IMG/VR virus record: IMGVR_UViG_3300032397_000005
Span: 41,444-105,443 of that record
From: a virus
DNA length: 64,000 bases
Direction: 5' to 3' (one strand)
Of the stretch, positions 37,488 to 46,262 are shown piece by piece (the first letter of the stretch is position 1; each line of letters begins with the position of its first letter). The position numbers were made by a program, and so were the translations under genes. The notes beneath the pieces were generated by a model. The model was not told the DNA's origin, did no database searches, and saw only the letters and a list, made by a program, of their open reading frames with translations.

Positions 37488-38938
37488 TCGACGCCAGGTC
37501 ACACCGCTCGGCGCGGAGCAGCGGGATTGTCTGGTACGACTCCGGGAACGGTGTCCTGCGGAGTCCCATTGACAACGCCTTTGGTCCGCGCAAGTTCAAC
37601 CCGCACGTGGAGACACTGGGGTTCGACTACGACTGGCATCGAGGGATAGACACCCAGCTGGAGGAGGGGGAGCAGATCTACGCTCCGTGCGGGGGCGTGC
37701 TGACCAGGCTGCACCGGTCCCACTTTGGGTTCGAGAATAACTCCCAGCTCGATTACTGGGAGGAGGACCAGGACGGCGGGGGCTCCTTCGCCACGTTTGT
37801 CCGCAGCGGATCCAACCTGGTGATCACCGGAACGCGGGCCGGGGAGGAGCTGTTCCCCTTTGTACCTAAGTTCAAGGCGTGGCCGGAGCGGGTGGGGTTG
37901 GCGACTAAATTCGAGATGCGGGTGAAGCTCGGCGCGGTGGGGGCGCTGGCCGCCGGGCAGTTTGGGTTTGCCGTCCTGGATGAGTACTACGGGGAGTTTG
38001 TCGGGCTCGAGTGGAACGGGGCGGTGGCCACCGCGTGCGGCCGGGACTCCGACGACTACATGACGGAGCACGGGACGACCCTGGCCGTGACCACGGAGAC
38101 CTGGCTGCGGTTCATGATGTCCTCCGGGACCCTGTACTGGCAGGTGTCCTCCAACGCCCGCAACTGGAGCACCGTTGCCTCCCAAGCGATGCCCGCCATG
38201 ACCTCCGCAGTCAAGGACCTGGTACCGATGCTGTACTGGCGGGCAACGGACGTCGACACTCCCCCGGTGGAGATCCTGGTGGACAGCGTGGCGTGGGTCG
38301 ACGCGGACGGGATCGGGCGGTTCGGAAACTGGCTGTTCCTCATCCACGGCGGGCAGAGCTCCAAGTTCATGCTGGCCCACTTCCGGGATCTGGCGGTGGA
38401 GGTTGGGGAGGTGGTGGAGGCGGGGCAGGCGCTGGGCATTGCGGGCTCGACCGGGTTCGACGAGCGGTCCGGTCCCATACTGGACACTCACTCCCACGTG
38501 GAGTACCTCCCAACGGACTCCGCGCTGTACGACAACGACGAGCCGGTCAACCCGCTCTCCCCCGGAGTGTTTCCGCGCGCGGACGTGTCGAGCAACGTGA
38601 CCGTCACGCGGAGCACCGCCAACGACCCGGATGGGGTGACGTCGTGGAAGCTCCGCATTCAGGTTGCGCGGGCGGACAGCGACTTCGACCTGAACTCCGT
38701 CTCCCTGACGGGGAACACCGCGACCCGGACGATTGACTTCGACACGCGGTCCGGACTCAACTCGGACTCCGACGTCCCAAAACAGAGCGGTGTCTACATT
38801 GTCCCGGATGAGTTCGATGCGGACAGTCCGGAGTTTGTGGTGGACGTCTACTTCAATAAGGTGATCTTGGGTTCCACCTTCGTCTCCGCCTACGTGAAGG
38901 ACACGGAGGGCGTGACTCTGTGGAGTGAAGTGGTATGA
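37484..38938 (+). CDS. M23-family metallopeptidase split by an inserted lectin-like domain
   Basis: Start at GTG 37484 (GTGA overlap); upstream in-frame codons lie inside the previous gene. The LytM/M23 zinc site is present in two halves: HRGID (His52, Asp56) in the first, HSH (His336, His338) in the second. About 200 residues intervene, containing a jelly-roll-like module (ATKFEMRVKLGAVGALAAGQ ... TWLRFMMSSGTLYWQVSSNA) like the neighbouring lectin-like proteins. A C-terminal ~130-residue beta domain follows. M23 enzymes cut peptidoglycan cross-links; on a virion this would aid local wall penetration. Confidence 0.85.
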   Translation: MIDARSHRSARSSGIVWYDSGNGVLRSPIDNAFGPRKFNPHVETLGFDYDWHRGIDTQLEEGEQIYAPCGGVLTRLHRSHFGFENNSQLDYWEEDQDGGGSFATFVRSGSNLVITGTRAGEELFPFVPKFKAWPERVGLATKFEMRVKLGAVGALAAGQFGFAVLDEYYGEFVGLEWNGAVATACGRDSDDYMTEHGTTLAVTTETWLRFMMSSGTLYWQVSSNARNWSTVASQAMPAMTSAVKDLVPMLYWRATDVDTPPVEILVDSVAWVDADGIGRFGNWLFLIHGGQSSKFMLAHFRDLAVEVGEVVEAGQALGIAGSTGFDERSGPILDTHSHVEYLPTDSALYDNDEPVNPLSPGVFPRADVSSNVTVTRSTANDPDGVTSWKLRIQVARADSDFDLNSVSLTGNTATRTIDFDTRSGLNSDSDVPKQSGVYIVPDEFDADSPEFVVDVYFNKVILGSTFVSAYVKDTEGVTLWSEVV

Positions 38939-39447
38939 TCCCAATCAAGCAGGTGTCCGGGGGCGGAGTAGACACCACCGCAATTCACGACAACGTGGAC
39001 GACGAGATTGTGGCGGTGACGGAGAAGGTGACCCCGGTGGACGCGGACGTCCTCCTGATCGAGGACAGCGCGGCGTCGTACGCTAAAAAGCGCGTCCAGA
39101 TCGGGAACCTACCGGGTGGGGGCGGCGGGATCTCCGAGGCGGACCACAAGATTCTCCGTCAGCTCATCCACTTCATCGACAACGGTCCGGCGGAGGGGTT
39201 TGCCTCCGCTGCATACCGAACCGTGACCGGGACCGTGTTCCCGACCGCGATCATCTGGTACGATAAGGCAACCGCAGGTAAGGTCAAGATCGTGGAGAAA
39301 CTGATCTCCTGGACGGGCGTGAACCCCACGACCATTGCGTGGAAGGTCTACGACGCGGCGGAGGCTCTCATCGCCACCGTGAGTGATGCCGTATCGTACA
39401 CCGGGGTATTTGAGACATCACGGACCAGGACGATAACTATAGCGTAA
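38935..39447 (+). CDS. virion protein with an LLIEDSA repeat module, 170 aa
   Basis: ATGA overlap with the M23 gene. Residues 12-60 carry the module T-A-I-H-D...E-K-V-T-P-V...LLIEDSAASYAKKRVQIGN, found twice more in the tail-fibre protein at 60815. The C-terminal half is a beta domain (VKIVEKLISWTGVNPTTIAW). The module probably links or trimerises fibre-type proteins; no enzymatic motif. Confidence 0.65.
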   Translation: MIPIKQVSGGGVDTTAIHDNVDDEIVAVTEKVTPVDADVLLIEDSAASYAKKRVQIGNLPGGGGGISEADHKILRQLIHFIDNGPAEGFASAAYRTVTGTVFPTAIIWYDKATAGKVKIVEKLISWTGVNPTTIAWKVYDAAEALIATVSDAVSYTGVFETSRTRTITIA

Positions 39448-39456
39448 GGAGCTGAC

Positions 39457-39819
39457 ATGGCGGATGGACCGGCAGCAATCCTCCACGACACCAGCGGGAA
39501 TGAAAAGGGCGTAACAGCCAACCCGGTGACCGTCGTGGTTGTCCCGGCGGCAACGCCCGCCTGCACCAATGTGTCGGCGGCCGTGGCGGACACCGTTATC
39601 CTGGCGGCAAGTTCCACCCGATTGTGGAGCGCCATCTTCAACGACTCCGTGGCCACCCTCTACCTGAAGCTCGGGACCGGGGCGAGCACGACCTCGTTCA
39701 CCATCGCCCTCGGGCGGTACGACTACTACGAACCCCCCGCGCACTACACCGGGGCGATCAACGGCTACTGGAGCGCGGCCTCGGGGAGCGCGCGGGTCAC
39801 CTCGCTGTCGATTGCCTGA
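39457..39819 (+). CDS. small virion structural protein, 120 aa
   Basis: ATG behind AAGGAGC. A compact beta domain: NPVTVVVVPAATPACTNVSA, then LWSAIFNDSVATLYLKLGTG and a closing INGYWSAASGSARVTSLS. The pattern R-x-L-x-x-x-x-F-N-x-S-x-x-x-L-Y-L-x-L resembles small phage capsid or tail accessory proteins. One-base overlap with the next gene. Confidence 0.6.
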   Translation: MADGPAAILHDTSGNEKGVTANPVTVVVVPAATPACTNVSAAVADTVILAASSTRLWSAIFNDSVATLYLKLGTGASTTSFTIALGRYDYYEPPAHYTGAINGYWSAASGSARVTSLSIA

Positions 39820-40511
39820 TGCCCCCACGCCGCAACATACTGGAGGGTTGGAGGAACCCAGATCACGGCTACGTGCCGCAAGCAGATCGGTCTAGGTTCT
39901 ACTTCTGGGATGACTTTGACGGGGGGAACTGGGACCAGCGGTGGTGGCGGACGGGCGGAGGGCCTGGGTACTCCTTCTTCACGATGGACACCATCACGAC
40001 CGGGATTGCCGGTGTCCTCCGTGGGATCGTCTCGTCCACGGCAACGAGGACCTCCTACATCGACCAGAACACGGTCAAGGGCTTCAGCCTGAATAGCGCC
40101 GCTGACATCGCGAGGCTCGACCTCACGTGGCGGGTCCAGCTCGTGCTGGTGACCTACCTCTCCTTCACGATGAGCTTCTACATTGACGCCACTCACTTTG
40201 TGGACATCCAGCTCGACACCGCCGTGGGCGTCAACTGGCTCATTCGTTCCTACAATGGCGCTTCCAACACCACGACGGACACGGGGGTTGCTCCGGCGGC
40301 GGCCACTTGGTACAAGCTCCGGATCACCGGGCTCAAGGACGGGAGTGGGTTTGACTTCTTTGCGAACGGGGTGCTGTTGGGGACCATCACAACCAACATC
40401 CCGACGGGGGAGGCGGGCATCCAGATCCTGGTCACCCGACGGACGGGGGGCTCTGGGACGAGGACGTGGTACATGGACTGGGTTCAAGCGACCGGGGCGA
40501 GGGTAGCTTAG
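39819..40511 (+). CDS. lectin-like virion protein, paralogue, 230 aa
   Basis: ATG 39819 overlaps the previous stop. Contains an N-terminal FYFWDDFDGG loop, DLTWRVQLVLVTYLSFTMSF, TWYKLRITGLKDGSGFDFFA, and a final WYMDWVQATGARVA. This is the strand order of single-domain LamG-like proteins, in which W-x-K-L/F-x-I and a terminal Y-x-D-W strand are typical. Part of a tandem run of related genes. Confidence 0.72.
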   Translation: MPPRRNILEGWRNPDHGYVPQADRSRFYFWDDFDGGNWDQRWWRTGGGPGYSFFTMDTITTGIAGVLRGIVSSTATRTSYIDQNTVKGFSLNSAADIARLDLTWRVQLVLVTYLSFTMSFYIDATHFVDIQLDTAVGVNWLIRSYNGASNTTTDTGVAPAAATWYKLRITGLKDGSGFDFFANGVLLGTITTNIPTGEAGIQILVTRRTGGSGTRTWYMDWVQATGARVA

Positions 40512-41153
40512 ATGCCCCTCATCCGCAGGCTGCGCCAGCGTCAGGACCTCGACCGGTTCTACCTGTACGATGACTTCGCAACCTGCATGGACCCGGGCGA
40601 GACCCTCCAATACTGGGGTACGGCAAAGTCGGCAAGCTCAACGGTGCTGCCCATATCCGACGGGTCGTTGGAATTCCACGTGGCCAACGGGGACGCCGCT
40701 GGGTTTGCGACCCTCCACAAAATGCACAAGGGTCAGTACTCCGTCGCCAAGCGCGCCCAGATGAGAGGGCGGTTCAAGCTCAGTCGCGCCACGGACATCA
40801 ATTGCCAGATCGCGTTCTACGGGACCGCCGCCAACGCCCTTGTGATGCTGACCTATGACACCCAGATCAGCGTAGTGGACCCGACCCACTGGATCTTCAT
40901 CACGGACAACGCCTCCGGCAACGAGAAGCACGACAGTGGGGTTGTGGCGACCCCCACCGTCTGGCACGAGTTTGAGATCAAGTGCCTGGCGTCGAACAAA
41001 GCGGAGCTGTGGCTCGACGGAGCGTTGATCTGCACGAACACCACGTACATCCCGACCCAGGTCATGGAGCCGTCGTTCACGGTCAGCACCTACACGACCA
41101 CGGGACCGTACATGTACTTGGACTGGATAGAGTTGGAAGGGGACAGGCTCTAG
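40512..41153 (+). CDS. lectin-like virion protein, paralogue, 213 aa
   Basis: Starts directly after the previous stop. Aligns with its neighbours: FYLYDDFATCMDPG near the start, FKLSRATDINCQIAFYG, VWHEFEIKCLASNKAELWLD, and a closing YMYLDWIELEGDRL. Single jelly-roll domain; contains four cysteines that might form disulphides on an exposed protein. Function probably receptor or glycan binding on the virion. Confidence 0.72.
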   Translation: MPLIRRLRQRQDLDRFYLYDDFATCMDPGETLQYWGTAKSASSTVLPISDGSLEFHVANGDAAGFATLHKMHKGQYSVAKRAQMRGRFKLSRATDINCQIAFYGTAANALVMLTYDTQISVVDPTHWIFITDNASGNEKHDSGVVATPTVWHEFEIKCLASNKAELWLDGALICTNTTYIPTQVMEPSFTVSTYTTTGPYMYLDWIELEGDRL

Positions 41154-41154
41154 C

Positions 41155-41763
41155 ATGCCCCTCCGTAAGTTCGACCCCGCCTCCGCCGTGGGCGGTCACC
41201 AGTGGATCACCGATGACTTTGGCGGGGCCCTGTATGATTGCTACATGTGGGGCTTGGTTGGGGGCTCTGGGTCCATTCCGGTTGTGGCCTCCGCCGTCGG
41301 CGGGCTGATCGTGGTCAGAGCGGACGCCAGCAACTACTACGAGCTGGCCGCGCTGTACCCGCAGTTCACGGTGGCCAGGAACTTCCAGATCACCTGGCGG
41401 GGCAAGCTCGGGTCCCTCACGACCAGCCGGGCGGCTTGGGGGTTGCAGACGGACGTCAACAACCGGGTCGAGTGGATCTACGAGGCGGCGCTAGGGGCGA
41501 ACTGGCGATGCCGATCCGTGGCCAGCTCAACGGACACGGTCGTGGCGTCCGCCGTTGCTGCGGATACCGCCTTCCACGAGTTCACGATGGTGAGCGCCAC
41601 GGGCTTGGTTCACTTCGCCCTGGACGGCGTTCCCATCACCACCATCACGACCAACCTCCCAACGGGGGCCCTTGGTCCGTTCATCCGCTCGACCAGCACC
41701 GCGGCCGGTACGCGGGACGTGACGGCGGACTGGGTCGAGGCTTTCTGCGACAGGACGGCATGA
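41155..41763 (+). CDS. lectin-like virion protein, paralogue, 202 aa
   Basis: Last of the run. WITDDFGGALYDCYMWGLVG near the start, FQITWRGKLGSLTTSRAAWG, FHEFTMVSATGLVHFALDGV, and DVTADWVEAF at the end repeat the same order as the two preceding genes. Divergence is high (few identical residues), so the duplications are old or under diversifying selection. Confidence 0.7.
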   Translation: MPLRKFDPASAVGGHQWITDDFGGALYDCYMWGLVGGSGSIPVVASAVGGLIVVRADASNYYELAALYPQFTVARNFQITWRGKLGSLTTSRAAWGLQTDVNNRVEWIYEAALGANWRCRSVASSTDTVVASAVAADTAFHEFTMVSATGLVHFALDGVPITTITTNLPTGALGPFIRSTSTAAGTRDVTADWVEAFCDRTA

Positions 41764-41849
41764 CATGGCTCGTAAAGACCCATTGCGGGAACGACCTCGG
41801 TCTCGTATGGTACGTTTGAGTGGACACAATACTGATAAGGGGAAAGCTC

Positions 41850-42011
41850 ATGTTATTACTACTGATTCTGGTCCTGCTACTCGCACTAGCCGTTATCCTG
41901 CTCGGCTCCCCGAGCTGGAAGAACCCGCCGGTGGGCGTGGGAATGGCGCTTGCAGCCATCGTGGCTGTGGTCTGCATCTACCAGATGCTGGTCGGGTTTG
42001 GGCATAGGTGA
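41850..42011 (+). CDS. holin-like small membrane protein, 53 aa
   Basis: Start at ATG 41850 after AAGGGG; a GTG at 41820 would add 10 polar residues. Two hydrophobic segments: LLLLILVLLLALAVILLG and VGMALAAIVAVVCIYQMLVG, separated by a polar PSWKNPP turn. Two-helix topology and size fit a class II holin. It lies in the decoration-gene block rather than beside an endolysin, so an alternative membrane role is possible. Overlaps the next gene by 4 bases. Confidence 0.6.
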   Translation: MLLLLILVLLLALAVILLGSPSWKNPPVGVGMALAAIVAVVCIYQMLVGFGHR

Positions 42012-42463
42012 GCGAGAAGTCGCTACGGGAGTTGTTCCTCCACCTACTGAAGTTAATGGAGCGGGTTGAGGAACGGTTGGCGATGATGGAGGCCAACTCC
42101 ACGCTCCTCCACAACGCCATAGCGCGTCACGGGAGGTCGATAGAGGATCTCAACCGACGGTGTATCGAGCGGCTCGGGAAGATCTGCCCGATGAACGGAC
42201 TGGATAACCGGAGTCAGGAAAACGGAGGTAAAACGGTGGGAGCTCCGCTTGTAGAGGCAATTGGGGACGTGGACGGGGTCAACCGGGACTTCAACACGTC
42301 CACCCCGTACGCACCGGGGTCACTCCAGATCTTCCGCAACGGGCGCCTTGTGACGCGGGACCTGGATGACGGGTACGAAGAGGTGGATCCGGTGAACATG
42401 ACCTTCCGGATGAAGGTCGCCCCGAAGGGCGGGGACGTTCTCTTTGCGTTCTGGGTGGAGTGA
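42008..42463 (+). CDS. coiled-coil protein with a C-terminal fibre-type domain, 151 aa
   Basis: GTG start (GTGA overlap). Residues 1-60 form a coiled coil (LRELFLHLLKLMERVEERLA). Residues 77-151 are a small beta domain: GDVDGVNRDFNTSTPYAPGS, FRNGRLVTRDLDDGYEE, then GDVLFAFWVE, the G-x-x-N-x-x-F...P-G-S...N-G pattern of phage tail-fibre modules. The next gene carries the same domain. Confidence 0.68.
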   Translation: MSEKSLRELFLHLLKLMERVEERLAMMEANSTLLHNAIARHGRSIEDLNRRCIERLGKICPMNGLDNRSQENGGKTVGAPLVEAIGDVDGVNRDFNTSTPYAPGSLQIFRNGRLVTRDLDDGYEEVDPVNMTFRMKVAPKGGDVLFAFWVE

Positions 42464-42466
42464 GAG

Positions 42467-42850
42467 ATGTCGTACGCTAGGATCACGCAGGCGTTGGGTC
42501 CCGTCAACGGGGTCAACCGGGACTTCAACTCTCCAACTCACTTTCGCCCGGGCTCCCTCGTTTGTTTCCTGAACGGTCAGCAGCTCAAGCGGACGCTAGA
42601 CAATGGTTGGGAGGAGGTGGACCCAACTCTGGGGATCTTTCGGATGAAGGTTGCTCCGGTTGGTCCACGGCCGGGCGCGCTGGATGACCCGGGGGACGTG
42701 CTCTTTGTCTTCTACGACACCGAGGCCAGCTCGTCCACCGGAGGAGCGGATGGCGGGATCCCAAACTTGGTGGCGTTGGACGTGGTAATCCCGCGGATGA
42801 CGGAGGCGGTGGACCTTCACCCGAACTTAGTCAACGCGGAGGAGATCTGA
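42467..42850 (+). CDS. fibre-type domain protein, 127 aa (paralogue of the preceding C-terminal domain)
   Basis: ATG three bases after the upstream stop. Residues 8-70 (GPVNGVNRDFNSPTHFRPGS, FLNGQQLKRTLDNGWEEVDP) closely match the domain of the gene at 42008, indicating duplication. A different C-terminal ~45 residues follow. One-base overlap with the adaptor gene. Confidence 0.65.
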   Translation: MSYARITQALGPVNGVNRDFNSPTHFRPGSLVCFLNGQQLKRTLDNGWEEVDPTLGIFRMKVAPVGPRPGALDDPGDVLFVFYDTEASSSTGGADGGIPNLVALDVVIPRMTEAVDLHPNLVNAEEI

Positions 42851-43833
42851 TGGCAACGATCAAGCTGACGATCACGGTGGACAAGCTCACGAACGTCCTG
42901 AGTCTGTTTGACCACATCAAGGTCTACAGATCCGTGCTTGAGGCGGGACCGTACGCGGAGATCACCATCCCGGTGACGCGGATCAACCTTACCGCGGGTC
43001 AGGTGGTCTACTACTACGACGACGTGGCGGGGGATCCGGCGTGGTTCTACAAGACGTCGTACTTCAACTCCATAACGCTGCTTGAGTCATCCCTCTCTGA
43101 CTCAATTCAGGGGGAGGCGGATCCGCTCTACGTCTCCGTGCAGGACGTCCGGGACGAGGGGATCTCCGTTGCGACCGCCAGCGACGCTCGCCTCCTGATG
43201 CTCATCTGGACCTGGCAGCAGTACGTGGAGCGGGCCTGCCGTCAGTGGTTTGTACCGCGTCAGATCACCTGGGACTTCGACGGGAACGGAACCACGCTAG
43301 CGCAGTTCCCCGTCCCCATCATCTCCGTCTCCGAGCTGCACGTCAACGACGACTTTTCCTCCGCGATTCCCACCGCGGATTACAAGGTCTACACGGACCG
43401 GAGGAACCCGCGCATCAAGCTGGTGACGCGGGAGACGTCGATCTTCGAGGGCGTTGGTCCGGTAAACTACGAGCGGCTCTCCTTCCTCGTGGGGGAGAAG
43501 AACCAGCGGGTCGTCGGTTCCTTTGGTTACGTGGAGGCGGACGGGAGCACGCCATCGCCCATCCAGTACGCGGTCAGGAAGCTCGTCTGCGGTCACGTGG
43601 GGCCAATGGGTGCCTCCGCAATTGGATCCACACCCGCGGGACCGGTGATTGAGGAGGAGACGGATCGACACCGTCGGAGGTGGGCGGATCCCTACGTGGG
43701 GGCCAAGGTGTGGTTCACGACCGGGGACGCGGAGGTGGATCAGATCATTGCCTTCTACCGGGCACCCATCTCAATGCGAGCACCGCGGACGATGTTCCGG
43801 CGGCTCAACGGTGGGTCCATCTACCCGTACTGA
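42850..43833 (+). CDS. head-tail connector (gp6-like adaptor) with an N-terminal beta domain
   Basis: The C-terminal ~200 residues (DVRDEGISVATASDARLLML, IWTWQQYVERACRQWFVPR, then PIISVSELHVNDDFSSAI) match gp6/YqbG-type head-tail adaptors: the D-V...E-G-I/V-x-x-A-x-D helix, a Q-x-x-I-E-x-A-C-x-Q-W-F helix and the strand hairpin. The N-terminal ~90 residues are FN3-like (FDHIKVYRSVLEAGPYAEI). The 327-aa length is larger than the typical adaptor (~100-200 aa) because of this extra domain. Confidence 0.8.
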   Translation: MATIKLTITVDKLTNVLSLFDHIKVYRSVLEAGPYAEITIPVTRINLTAGQVVYYYDDVAGDPAWFYKTSYFNSITLLESSLSDSIQGEADPLYVSVQDVRDEGISVATASDARLLMLIWTWQQYVERACRQWFVPRQITWDFDGNGTTLAQFPVPIISVSELHVNDDFSSAIPTADYKVYTDRRNPRIKLVTRETSIFEGVGPVNYERLSFLVGEKNQRVVGSFGYVEADGSTPSPIQYAVRKLVCGHVGPMGASAIGSTPAGPVIEEETDRHRRRWADPYVGAKVWFTTGDAEVDQIIAFYRAPISMRAPRTMFRRLNGGSIYPY

Positions 43834-43842
43834 GGAGGGAAC

Positions 43843-44292
43843 GTGCAGCCAAACTTGATCCACCCGATTCCCGTGATCATCCAGCGGATGGAGCGGGCAA
43901 TCACGGTCCTGGACCCGGTGGCGCGGGAACCGGTCCGGCAGATCTGGCGAAACGACTCCGGACCGGGAACGGGCGCGTCCATTCAGCTCGTGGCTCAGGT
44001 TAACTGGAATGAGGGGACGATTGCGCGACCCACCTTCCGCGCGGGGGGCGTGGAGGAGGCGTGGCGTGGGTACCTTCTCTTCAGGATCTTCGATCTGGTC
44101 CTGGCGGGTGTGGCGACGGAGGTTGCGGACGGGACGGTGGAGGTTGCGCTGGCGCGCGGGGATCGGGTTGTCCGGATCGGAAGGCGGGAGGTGAACCTGT
44201 ACCTCCTCTACTTTCGGGACGTGGCCTCCTACACGGATCAGGGTGGGTGCACCCTCCTCGAGATCCGCTTCGACGACCGAATGGCCGCCTGA
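43843..44292 (+). CDS. putative head-closure/neck protein, 149 aa
   Basis: GTG behind GAGGAGGGAACG. Located between the connector and tail-completion genes, where head-closure proteins lie in related phages. Beta-rich: VARGDRVVRIGRREVNLYLL-like region, and VREPVRQIWRNDSGP early on. No signature motif, so the role is from position only. Confidence 0.6.
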   Translation: MQPNLIHPIPVIIQRMERAITVLDPVAREPVRQIWRNDSGPGTGASIQLVAQVNWNEGTIARPTFRAGGVEEAWRGYLLFRIFDLVLAGVATEVADGTVEVALARGDRVVRIGRREVNLYLLYFRDVASYTDQGGCTLLEIRFDDRMAA

Positions 44293-44293
44293 C

Positions 44294-44905
44294 GTGGGTG
44301 CCAAGCTGACGTTGAAGGGGGCCTGGAACTCCCTCTTGGACTTCCTAGACCCGACCCACCTTCAGGCGCGGCTCCGCGTGGAGCTCAAGCGGAAGATGGC
44401 GCAGCAGGTTCAGTTACTCCGCGCGGACGTCATCCGGTACATTGACCAGGAGCGGCACGGGATCCCTAACTCACCGCTGACGATCCTGGTCAAGGGGAGC
44501 TCCAGACCGCTGGTGGACCGCGGGGACCTCCGTCAGAGCATCAGCGCGTCGGTGGAGGTTTACGGAGCGAACGTCCGCGGGGCGGTGGGGGTGATGCGGT
44601 CCGCGCGCGGGAAGGGCGGGAAGGGGTTGGTCAGCGTGGCGGCGGCGCTCCATGAGGGGTTCACCATCAAGGTGACGCCCAAGGTGAGGGCGGCGGTCTT
44701 TGCGGAGATGCGGAAACGGCGTGGGAAGGTGGGGAAGGGTAAGAAGCGGCGGGGCGCAACGATCGACACCTCCGGGCTCTCCGGAGCGGGCGCGCGGGTC
44801 TGGCACGTTCGTGGCCGTCCGTTCATCCGGCAGCCACTCGATGAGGCAACCCAGCGCATTGTCATGGCTCTCGGTGACGGGGTGTCCCTTACCCTCAAGA
44901 AGTGA
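44294..44905 (+). CDS. tail-completion protein (gpS/gp10/Mu G-like), 203 aa
   Basis: GTG 44294 preferred; upstream frame overlaps the previous gene. Contains PLVDRGDLRQSISASVEV, followed later by GRPFIRQPLDEA. These are the two most conserved segments of Phage_tail_S/HK97 gp10-like proteins, which cap the tail before head joining. An Arg/Lys/Gly-rich insertion (GKVGKGKKRRG) lies between. ATGA overlap with the next gene. Confidence 0.8.
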   Translation: MGAKLTLKGAWNSLLDFLDPTHLQARLRVELKRKMAQQVQLLRADVIRYIDQERHGIPNSPLTILVKGSSRPLVDRGDLRQSISASVEVYGANVRGAVGVMRSARGKGGKGLVSVAAALHEGFTIKVTPKVRAAVFAEMRKRRGKVGKGKKRRGATIDTSGLSGAGARVWHVRGRPFIRQPLDEATQRIVMALGDGVSLTLKK

Positions 44906-46248
44906 CAACGTGCCGCCTCATAACGGAACTCTCCTGGGAACCCGGGCAGGGGTTTGACCCAAGATCCGCTACCTCCTTCTCGGATGCTAACATGGTTCGA
45001 CTTGACCCGACTGACGACCGGGTCAAGCTCAGGCTCCAGCCCGGGTTCATTTTTCCGTTGGATGTGGATCTCTCCGTCAGAACGCGGGTCGCGCGTCCGG
45101 AGGCGGTCCGGCGGCTCCTCCTACTCCAACTCGACGCGGAGGTCCCGGAGGGGACCTCCGTTGGACTGCGCCTTCACGACGGGACGGGGGAGCTGTGGTG
45201 GGACGGCGCGGCCTGGACCACTCCCGCTGCCGGGGAGTGGAACACGGTCGCGGAGGTGAACGTTCACGTCACCACCTTCCCGGTAACCACAAATCGGGCG
45301 TTTGCGGTGGTCCTCAACCTCCTGACGACGGACGAGAAGGTGACCCCCACCGTGAGTGAGGTCCTGGTCCTGTGGGAGGGGGACGTGGACTGGGTTGCGG
45401 ACGCCCTCCTCGACTCCTTGACGGCAACCTTCCAGGAGGACGCCACGTTCACCGCGGATCTGGCGCTCCCTCCGCTCCCGACAACGGTCACGTCCATTGA
45501 CCTCGACGCCTACCGAGACGAGGCGGAGCTCACCTTCGCGGGGGCGGAGGCGGTCTACGACCACGCGGCGGATCCGGAGCACCTGATCAACCTCCTCTCC
45601 TCCTATAACCCGACCACGCGCGTCCTCACGCTCACCGCACCGGGTATCCTGGCAACGGGCGTGCCGTTCCTCAGAATGCGGGCGCGTGCTCAGGTGGCCT
45701 GGGACACGAATCAGGACTGGGCGGAGGTTGGGAAGTTGCCCCAGGTGGTGCTTAGGGACGCGGAGACGCTCATCTCATCTTCGTACCCAATGTCGGCCGC
45801 TAGGGGTATCATTCGAGAGGATACGGGGGCGGGTGTCCTCATTCCGCCCCCAATGAGGACAACTTACCGAATCACGATGGAAGTGCGGATCAACCGGAGC
45901 AGGGAGCAGGCGCGGCTCCTCGAGAGTTTGACGCGGCTCCTGACCGTCGGCCCCACCGGGGAGGTTGGGCCGTTCCTGAGGGTTCGGTCCACGGACGAGC
46001 GTTACCGGATATGGCTCGTGAGTCAGTTCAACGCAATGTCTCCAGGACTTGAGGACGGAGACGTGCGTTCCTTCCAGATGGACTTCAGGATCGAGGACGT
46101 TCGGGCGCACCTGAGACCGGCCGAGGATCGTCCATCTGTCCAACGGCTCAAAATGAACTGGGCGCAGACATCCTCGGAGGCCGAACAGGACGCGCTGCTG
46201 CGCGGTTCACCGGTCCCGAGTACGGCGCCGGAGACCTACGAAACGTAG
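44902..46248 (+). CDS. virion structural protein, 448 aa
   Basis: Lies between tail completion and sheath genes. Beta-rich with several long strand regions (RVARPEAVRRLLLLQLDAEV; LRMRARAQVAWDTNQDWAEV) and a C-terminal helical/beta region (TYRITMEVRINRSREQARLL). Position suggests a tail terminator, neck collar or sheath-associated protein, but no family motif was recognised. Confidence 0.65.
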   Translation: MTTCRLITELSWEPGQGFDPRSATSFSDANMVRLDPTDDRVKLRLQPGFIFPLDVDLSVRTRVARPEAVRRLLLLQLDAEVPEGTSVGLRLHDGTGELWWDGAAWTTPAAGEWNTVAEVNVHVTTFPVTTNRAFAVVLNLLTTDEKVTPTVSEVLVLWEGDVDWVADALLDSLTATFQEDATFTADLALPPLPTTVTSIDLDAYRDEAELTFAGAEAVYDHAADPEHLINLLSSYNPTTRVLTLTAPGILATGVPFLRMRARAQVAWDTNQDWAEVGKLPQVVLRDAETLISSSYPMSAARGIIREDTGAGVLIPPPMRTTYRITMEVRINRSREQARLLESLTRLLTVGPTGEVGPFLRVRSTDERYRIWLVSQFNAMSPGLEDGDVRSFQMDFRIEDVRAHLRPAEDRPSVQRLKMNWAQTSSEAEQDALLRGSPVPSTAPETYET

Positions 46249-46262
46249 ATAGGAGGACATCA

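Noticed and set aside
41760-41819. 19-aa frame with an ATGA overlap before the holin-like gene
   Set aside because: Too short and without motif or SD to claim as a gene.
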